Shown here piece by piece: positions 58,727 through 64,000 of a DNA stretch of 64,000 nt. The stretch's first letter is position 1. Each line of letters opens with the position of its first letter. The position numbers were made by a program, and so were the translations under genes. This DNA comes from Gp6-AA40 sp036407095. GTDB taxonomy: Bacteria; Acidobacteriota; Vicinamibacteria; Vicinamibacterales; UBA2999. The notes beneath the pieces were generated by a model. The model ran no database searches and had not been told where the DNA came from. It saw nothing but the letters and a program-made list of their open reading frames with translations. The stretch is taken from assembly GCA_036407095.1 (NCBI GenBank), contig DASWZV010000143.1, positions 372,001-436,000 of the forward strand, in the 5' to 3' direction.

Positions 58727-58982
58727 GAAACGGAGGAGACGGAGGAAACAGGGAGGAAACGGGGGCTAATAACACGGAGGAAACGAAGCGAATCAACACG
58801 GAGGAAACGGGGTAAACGGAAAAGGATTTGGTCTCGGTCGAGCTTCGACGCTCGAATTGCCGCGTGAAATAACGGCTCTCCGTTACCTCCGTTCCCTCCG
58901 TGTTTATCAGCCCCGTTCTCTCCGTGTGTATCCACCCCGTTCCCTCCGTGTGAAAACCTCCGTTCCCTCGTTATCCGTTATC
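58727..58982. repeat. ACGGAGGAAACGG array
   Basis: The left arm begins right after the stop at 58724: GGGAAACGGAGGAGACGG, AACACGGAGGAAACG words to about 58820. Right arm 58882-58980 has six CTCCGT words (TACCTCCGTTCCCTCCGTG, TCTCTCCGTGTG, CCCTCCGTGTG). The loop of about 60 bases contains TCGGTCGAGC-TTCGACGCTCG. Confidence 0.85.
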
Positions 58983-59007
58983 CTGAAACGCGTTGAAGAG
59001 GCCCCTC

Positions 59008-61146
59008 ATGATCCGAATGGGCATCCTCATCCTGGTGTTGTCGATCGCGTCTGCCGCCTCCGCGCAGCAGACGACGGTGACGATCCGCGGTCGGGTCGTC
59101 GCGGGTGAGAACAGCCAGCCGATGCGACGGGCGCTCATCACGCCGGTACCGCGAGGCGCAGCACCGGTGATGACCGACGACGAAGGCCGATTCGAGTACG
59201 AGTCCGTCAGCAGTCAGGGCATCACCTCTTTCATTGTGACGAAGGGCGGCTATGCGCCTGCGACCGTCGAGATCAAGCGCGAGGCTGTGAAGTCACGCGA
59301 AGAGATTGAAGTTCGACTTTCGCGAGGCGCGGCAATCTCGGGGCGCGTCATGCGAAGCTCGGGGACGCCGGTGGCTGGGGCGGTCGTCCGTGCCATCCGC
59401 ATCGACACGCCGGACTCGAAGGAGGCGAGCAAGCAAGAGGCCAGCAAGCCAGGGGTCGCGGTGGAAACGACGACCGACGATCTCGGCGAATTTCGCATCA
59501 GCGGGCTCGTGGCGGGTCGATATGACGTCTCGCCGCTGCAACAGCTGACGCCACAGGAGCTCGGCGCGATGATGGCGCAGCGCATGCGGATCGTCGAGCG
59601 TGGGCAGGTCATCACCCTGCCGCCCGTGAGCGGCCGGGCGCCGACCGTCGGCCTTACGCCGGACGACGTCAAGAAGCCGCTGGTGTCCGATCGTGCGATC
59701 GATATTCGTGCCGGCGACGATGCGGGGCCGGTCGACTTTCAGGTCGACTCTCCCCAGCTCCAGATCGTGCACATGCCGTTGCCGATCGACGAGCCCGATC
59801 GCATGGTCCCGGGCATGCCGCTGAGTCGAGAGGGAATCGAACGTGCCCGCGGGCGTGCCGCCGAGCGCGAGCGCACGGGTGGTGTCATCAGCGGGGCGAT
59901 CGTCGATCAGGCGGGTGAACCGCTCGAGGGTGTGCACGTTCGGGCGCTTCGCGTGCGTCGCGACGGTGGAAGCGCCGTCGCGGGCGATATCGGCCTCGAC
60001 CGCGTGACCGACGATCGCGGGCGGTATCGTCTCTTCGGTCTGCCCCCGGGGAAGTATTACGTGATGGCATCGACCGACGCTGAGGCGTCGGGGCTCGATC
60101 GGGCGCAGGGCAACGCCTTCACCAAGGTGTATTTCCCGGGGACGCCCTCCTTCGAGAGCGCGCAAGCCTTGCAGGTCGACGAATCACTCGACACGTCAGG
60201 CATCAATCTGACATTCGGCCCATCGCGCTCGGTTCGCGTAACCGGCGTCGCGCTCGATGCCAGCGGACAGCCGCTGGTCGGTCAGGTTCGACTGGTGATG
60301 GCTCAGAACGCCGCGCTCGTGACACCGGAACCGCTCGTCGAGCGCGTGGATTGGGACGGGAAGTTCGAGATCGGTCGCGTGCCTCCCGGGAGCTTCGTCG
60401 TTCAGGCCGTTGGCACCAACCCTGGACACCGCGATGAGTTCGGCGCCGTGCATCTCACCGTTGAAGACCGCGATCCGGCGCCGCTCGTGATCACCACCTC
60501 CGTCGGCGCCACGCTCGAAGGCCGCTTCATCGTCGAAGGCGTGCGACGGCCGGCGCTCCGCACGTTGTCCATACATGCCTCGCCCAACGACCTCGATCGC
60601 GCGCCTGCCGAAGGCCGCGGGCCCGACGGTCTTGCAGTCTTCGACGAGGGACGGTTCACGCTGTCGGGCCTTCGCGGGTCGATGCGGCTCGTTCCCGGTG
60701 ATCTGCCGTCCGGCTGGTATCTGAAGTCGCTCACCATCGGCGGCATCGATGCCACTGAGACGCCATTCGACTTTGGTTTCAGCGAGCATGCGTTTACCGA
60801 CGCGGAGATTCTGCTGTCTCCGCTGGGTGGAACAATCTCTGGTGCCGTCACACAAACCGCGCGTACGCGCGCATCGAGCTTCGTGGCGCTGGCGTTTTCC
60901 ACGACACGCGACCGATGGTTCACCGGCTCTCAATACGTGAGGCAGGGCTCCGGCGGAGCGAATGGCTCGTTCGATCTCGTCGGCCTGCCTCCAGGCGATT
61001 ACTTCGTGATTGCGCTCGAACGGCTCGACGCGACCGACTGGCAGACCGCCGACGTCCTGGAATCGCTCGCGCAGTCGGCCACTCGTGTGACCGTGGCGGA
61101 AGGACAGCTCGTTTCAACTGAGCTTCGGCTGGTCCCGGGGCGGTGA
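59008..61146 (+). CDS. secreted multi-domain carboxypeptidase-regulatory-like protein
   Basis: A 712-residue protein. ATG 59008 with AAGAGG upstream gives a signal peptide (ILILVLSIASAASAQ); a TTG at 58993 is the alternative. At least four CarboxypepD_reg-like beta modules repeat the theme 'G-V---G-PV-GA-V---T-D-GR-----LPPG-Y': IRGRVVAGENSQPMRRA, ISGRVMRSSGTPVAGAVV, ISGAIVDQAGEPLEGVHV, VTGVALDASGQPLVGQV. Later RGSMRLVPGDLPSGWYLKSL, then IDATETPFDF, is shared with its neighbour. These modules are surface adhesive or structural parts; in Acidobacteria they accompany TonB-dependent proteins. A paralogue overlaps its stop. Confidence 0.82.
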   Translation: MIRMGILILVLSIASAASAQQTTVTIRGRVVAGENSQPMRRALITPVPRGAAPVMTDDEGRFEYESVSSQGITSFIVTKGGYAPATVEIKREAVKSREEIEVRLSRGAAISGRVMRSSGTPVAGAVVRAIRIDTPDSKEASKQEASKPGVAVETTTDDLGEFRISGLVAGRYDVSPLQQLTPQELGAMMAQRMRIVERGQVITLPPVSGRAPTVGLTPDDVKKPLVSDRAIDIRAGDDAGPVDFQVDSPQLQIVHMPLPIDEPDRMVPGMPLSREGIERARGRAAERERTGGVISGAIVDQAGEPLEGVHVRALRVRRDGGSAVAGDIGLDRVTDDRGRYRLFGLPPGKYYVMASTDAEASGLDRAQGNAFTKVYFPGTPSFESAQALQVDESLDTSGINLTFGPSRSVRVTGVALDASGQPLVGQVRLVMAQNAALVTPEPLVERVDWDGKFEIGRVPPGSFVVQAVGTNPGHRDEFGAVHLTVEDRDPAPLVITTSVGATLEGRFIVEGVRRPALRTLSIHASPNDLDRAPAEGRGPDGLAVFDEGRFTLSGLRGSMRLVPGDLPSGWYLKSLTIGGIDATETPFDFGFSEHAFTDAEILLSPLGGTISGAVTQTARTRASSFVALAFSTTRDRWFTGSQYVRQGSGGANGSFDLVGLPPGDYFVIALERLDATDWQTADVLESLAQSATRVTVAEGQLVSTELRLVPGR

Positions 61147-63407
61147 AACGACATGCGATGACCGGCTCCACTCGCATGAACGCACGATACCGCTGCCTCG
61201 CGCTTGCCGCGCTCCTCGCGCTCGCGTTGCCCGCGGATGGACGTGCGCAGCGGCAAGCGCCTCGCTCGATTCGCGGACGTGTCGTGGCAGCCGAGAACCG
61301 GGCGGCGTTGCCACGCGCACGTATTTCGATTTCGACCGAGCTCAAGCGTGGCGAAGTGGTGTTTGCCGATGACCGCGGCTACTTCGTGTTGCCCATTCCC
61401 GAGAATGAGTTTCTGACGCTCCTCGTCACCAAGGCCGGCTTTGCCACCGCACAGCGCGTGCTGCGCCGCGCCGATCTCACCGATGACGAGCTGCGCATTG
61501 CAATGAACAGGTCGTCCTCGATCGTCGGGCACGTCACGGATGCTTCCGGAGACCCGGCCGTAGACTTCAACCTGGTCGCAGTGAGACTCGATGGCTCCGG
61601 TGACACGTCGATCCCTGATCGCTTCGAAACCAGGGCCAACGACCTCGGAGACTTCCGCTTCGGCGGTCTTCCTGCGGGTCGCTATCAGCTGATTGCGACC
61701 GAGCCGGGCGCCAGCGAACTCCGATCATCGGCCATCGACGTTCGTGAAGGAGATGACGCCGGTCCGATCGACTTGGTGGAGCCGCGCGGCTCGCGATCGG
61801 AGGATTCGGTGTCCGCGAATGCGCCGGCATCGCCGCAGCCGGGAGCGATGATCCGAGGCCGGATCCTCGACGTGCGGAAGCGACCCATCAAGGGCGTCGT
61901 GGTGAAAGCGATCAGTCCGCGTGAGTTCACAGAGACCGCAATCTCCGACGAACGGGGGCGGTTCGTGATCGACGGCCTGCGCGCCGGCTCGTACGCGCTG
62001 GAGGCGAGCAGTCTCGGGTATGTGACAGCGCAGTACGGTCAATCGCGTGCGGCCGGACCCGGGCTCCAGGTCGTCGTGAGGGACAACGAGACGTTCGATG
62101 ACGCCGACTTCGTGCTCTCGCGGGGCAGCGTTGTTACCGGAACGATCACCGACGAGCGCGGCGAGGAGATCGAAGGTGCGGTGGTGCGCGCCATTCAAAT
62201 CAGGTACGCGGATGGCCGGACGACCGCAACGATCGTTCGCGTCGCTCAGACCGACGATCGGGGCGGGTATCGACTGTATGGCATGTCCCCTGGCTCGTAT
62301 CTGATTTCGGCCCTGGACACTGCCACCATTTCCGGGGCGAACCAGCGCGGGTATGCGCCAATCTACTATCCCGGATCCACACAGCTGACCGAGGCCGTTC
62401 CCGTGCACACAGACATCGGTCGCGATGTCGCGGGCATCGATCTTGGCTTTCGCCACGAATCGGCCGCACGCGTGACGGGCATCGCGCTCGACGCATCCGG
62501 GGCACCAGTCAAAGGGGATGTCCTGCTCGTGGCAAGCCAGCGATCTGGCGGGATTGCGCTCGAGCCGCGCCAAGGAATCAGGACGAACGCAGACGGATCG
62601 TTCACGATCGCCGACGTGCCCCCTGGCGAGTACGTCCTCAAGGTGTCGAAGCCCTGGAGCAACGGCGCACCGCAGTTCGGGGTGGAATTCGTGACCGTGG
62701 GTGACGCCGACCCGAACCCGGTCGTGGTTCAGACCGCCGCAGGGTCGACGCTCGAGGGGCGTTTGGTGATCGACGACAAACGCGGGTATGAGGTACTCGC
62801 TCGACGCGGCCCAGTGCTCGGGCTCCGTGCCGTCCCGGCAGACTTCGATCGTACCCCGGTCATGGGACAAGTGCCGTCGCGGCTGTTGACCAATTCCGAC
62901 GGAACCTTCCGCTTATCAGGGCTGTTTGGCCCGACGCGTTTCTTTCTCGGCGGCTCCGGGGTCGAGTGGTACCTGCAGTCGCTCGTGATCGATGGCGTCG
63001 ATGTCACTGATTCGCCGTTCGATTTCGGCGTCACGACGCAGACGATCCCGGGTGTCGAGGCTGTCATCTCGAGCGCAGGCGGCACGATCGCGGGACACGT
63101 CACTGACGCGCGCTCGATTCCGATTGCCAACTACTCGGTGATCGTGTTCCCGACCGATCGCACCAAGTGGTTTGCGAACTCGCGCTTCCTGAAGTTCGGC
63201 AGGCCGTCGCAGGACGGCGGCTTCGAAGTCATCGGTCTGCCGCCGGGAGAGTACTGGGTCGCCGCAGTCGACTCGATCGAAGGCAACCAGAGCTTCGGCG
63301 AATGGCAGAAGCCCGAGGTGCTCGAATCGCTCGCGCCGCGCGCCACACGTGTCGTGCTCGCCGAGCGTGAGCGGTATATGACGGTGTTGCGGGTGATCCG
63401 TCGATGA
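61143..63407 (+). CDS. secreted multi-domain carboxypeptidase-regulatory-like protein, paralogue
   Basis: A 754-residue protein from GTG 61143, which overlaps the previous stop (GTGA); ATG 61158 is an alternative. Signal-like segment LALAALLALALPADGRAQ. Repeated beta modules: IRGRVVAAENRAALPRAR, IVGHVTDASGDPAVDFNL, IRGRILDVRKRPIKGVVV, VTGTITDERGEEIEGAVV, VTGIALDASGAPVKGDVLL. The C-terminal block (SGVEWYLQSLVIDGVDVTDS, then PFDFG; later LPPGEYWVAAVD and EVLESLAPRATRV) matches the C-terminal block of the gene before it, so the two arose by tandem duplication. No catalytic residues of a peptidase are present. Co-translation is likely. Confidence 0.82.
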   Translation: MKRHAMTGSTRMNARYRCLALAALLALALPADGRAQRQAPRSIRGRVVAAENRAALPRARISISTELKRGEVVFADDRGYFVLPIPENEFLTLLVTKAGFATAQRVLRRADLTDDELRIAMNRSSSIVGHVTDASGDPAVDFNLVAVRLDGSGDTSIPDRFETRANDLGDFRFGGLPAGRYQLIATEPGASELRSSAIDVREGDDAGPIDLVEPRGSRSEDSVSANAPASPQPGAMIRGRILDVRKRPIKGVVVKAISPREFTETAISDERGRFVIDGLRAGSYALEASSLGYVTAQYGQSRAAGPGLQVVVRDNETFDDADFVLSRGSVVTGTITDERGEEIEGAVVRAIQIRYADGRTTATIVRVAQTDDRGGYRLYGMSPGSYLISALDTATISGANQRGYAPIYYPGSTQLTEAVPVHTDIGRDVAGIDLGFRHESAARVTGIALDASGAPVKGDVLLVASQRSGGIALEPRQGIRTNADGSFTIADVPPGEYVLKVSKPWSNGAPQFGVEFVTVGDADPNPVVVQTAAGSTLEGRLVIDDKRGYEVLARRGPVLGLRAVPADFDRTPVMGQVPSRLLTNSDGTFRLSGLFGPTRFFLGGSGVEWYLQSLVIDGVDVTDSPFDFGVTTQTIPGVEAVISSAGGTIAGHVTDARSIPIANYSVIVFPTDRTKWFANSRFLKFGRPSQDGGFEVIGLPPGEYWVAAVDSIEGNQSFGEWQKPEVLESLAPRATRVVLAERERYMTVLRVIRR

Positions 63408-63410
63408 AAG

Positions 63411-63596
63411 AAATGCGGGAGACGGGGAACACGGAATGGAACACGGGGGCAACGGAATCATGAACACGGAGGTAACGGAGGTAACGGAGATTCAATAGGT
63501 TCATGCGTGATTTCCCGACAACACAGCTGACATAGGTTTTCTCCGTTTCCACCGTTTCCTCCGTGTGAATGAACTCCGTTCTCTCCGCGTCCACAT
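63411..63596. repeat. ACGGAG array
   Basis: Left: GAGACGGGGAACACGGAATG, AACACGGGGGCAACGG and AACACGGAGGTAACGGAGG words (63419-63490). Right: TTTCTCCGTTTCCACC, GTTTCCTCCGTGTG and CTCCGTTCTCTCCGCG (63537-63592). It starts about ten bases after the stop at 63407. Confidence 0.8.
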
Positions 63597-63617
63597 CAGC
63601 GGTTACGATACACCCCG

Positions 63618-64000
63618 ATGTTCTCACCCGAGTGGCTCACCCAACTCCAGACCCGTCTCAACGCCGACCCCGAGTTGCAGGTGATCGGCAACTGGTTCAC
63701 GGTGGCGATGTCTCTGAGCTCGGAGACCGAGCGATGCATCCTCCGCTTCGAGCGCGGGCGTCTGGTGCAGACCGTCACCTCGCCGCGGCTCGATGTCTCG
63801 TGTGCGTTCGGCTTTCGCGCCAGCACTGACATCTGGATCCGCTTCTTCAGCGATCCGCCGCAGCCGCTCTATCACGATATCTTCGCGATGCTGATGCGCG
63901 TCCCTGGCTTCGTGCTCGAAGGTGATTCGCTCGTCGCCATGCAGCATGCGCGCGCGCTTCATCGTGCGATGCGGGTGTTGCGCACGGTTCGTCCATCCTG
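63618..64000 (+). CDS. partial gene at window end, SCP2-sterol-like protein
   Basis: The frame runs from ATG 63618 to the window end without a stop, giving 127 residues: starts MFSPEWLTQLQTRLNADPEL, then VIGNWFTVAMSLSSETERCI, LRFERGRLVQ, ASTDIWIRFF and LHRAMRVLRTVRPS. The central 'R-ERGR' strand pair followed by a helical end resembles the SCP-2-like lipid-binding fold, as in small proteins encoded beside hydrolases. This is an impression, not a certain match. TACGAT (63604-63609) is close to the start, so the message may be leaderless. Confidence 0.6.
   Translation, partial: MFSPEWLTQLQTRLNADPELQVIGNWFTVAMSLSSETERCILRFERGRLVQTVTSPRLDVSCAFGFRASTDIWIRFFSDPPQPLYHDIFAMLMRVPGFVLEGDSLVAMQHARALHRAMRVLRTVRPS

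Noticed and set aside
58727..58982. CRISPR array as an explanation for the regularly repeated ACGGAGG words
   Set aside because: The word is only 6-8 bases, the spacing is 6-20 bases, there are no unique 30-base spacers and the second half is inverted. No cas genes are in the window.

Overview
The window looks like a chromosomal piece of a high-GC soil acidobacterium, most likely Vicinamibacteria (subdivision 6). This is inferred from content, not from a marker gene. It carries a PadR regulator with a duplicated-MacB permease of the ADOP type, an acidobacterial VWA-domain secreted protein, a remnant resembling the TIGR03435 soil family, large secreted carboxypeptidase-regulatory-like proteins, M28 peptidases, a cytochrome c/PQQ beta-propeller oxidoreductase and many DinB and GNAT proteins. 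No rRNA, tRNA or CRISPR array was found.

Layout. 1-9.6 kb: a partial gene, an SPFH protein with a C-terminal excisionase-type helix-turn-helix, a zinc-ribbon membrane protein, three GNATs, a secreted LolA-like protein, an unusual SDR, a PLP aminotransferase and glutamate racemase. 9.7-18.8 kb: a membrane/SRPBCC-like protein, a small membrane protein whose frame is crossed by an in-frame TGA (probable selenoprotein), a three-gene exporter (ATPase, FtsX permease, HlyD adaptor), an ABC-2 exporter and a polytopic membrane protein. 19-30.6 kb: glycerol kinase, AlkB-like oxygenase, nucleoside deaminase, a degraded IS5-family element, the PadR/ADOP pair, a decayed patch with three gene remnants, and a two-subunit molybdenum hydroxylase. 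30.8-48.9 kb: mostly secreted or periplasmic proteins (serine hydrolase, two metallo-beta-lactamase-fold proteins, two M28 peptidases, glycoside hydrolase, VWA protein, PQQ enzyme, CHRD protein) with a methyltransferase and an aquaporin. 49-64 kb: a transglutaminase / alpha-E / ATP-grasp operon, a GAF-glycogen phosphorylase fusion, DinB, an ABC ATPase, a class V aminotransferase of MoCo-sulfurase type, two tandem carboxypeptidase-regulatory-like proteins and a partial gene.

Two things stand out. First, the small gene at 10957-11322 (minus) reads through a TGA at codon 68. It is followed at exactly 18 nt by a GGUCU loop on a GCGC stem, the spacing and loop I recall for the E. coli fdhF SECIS. 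The reading frame continues for 53 sensible codons, ending in a membrane segment. Second, the intergenic regions are filled with quasi-palindromic arrays. Each arm is built of short near-tandem words (ACGGAG, TGCAAAA, GAATCAG, ACCAAGG, GGTCAAAG and others) and the opposite arm is its reverse complement. These arrays start within a few bases of stop codons, supply the C-terminal codons of at least two intact genes and one decayed gene, and in two places enclose a shared, nearly identical inner core.
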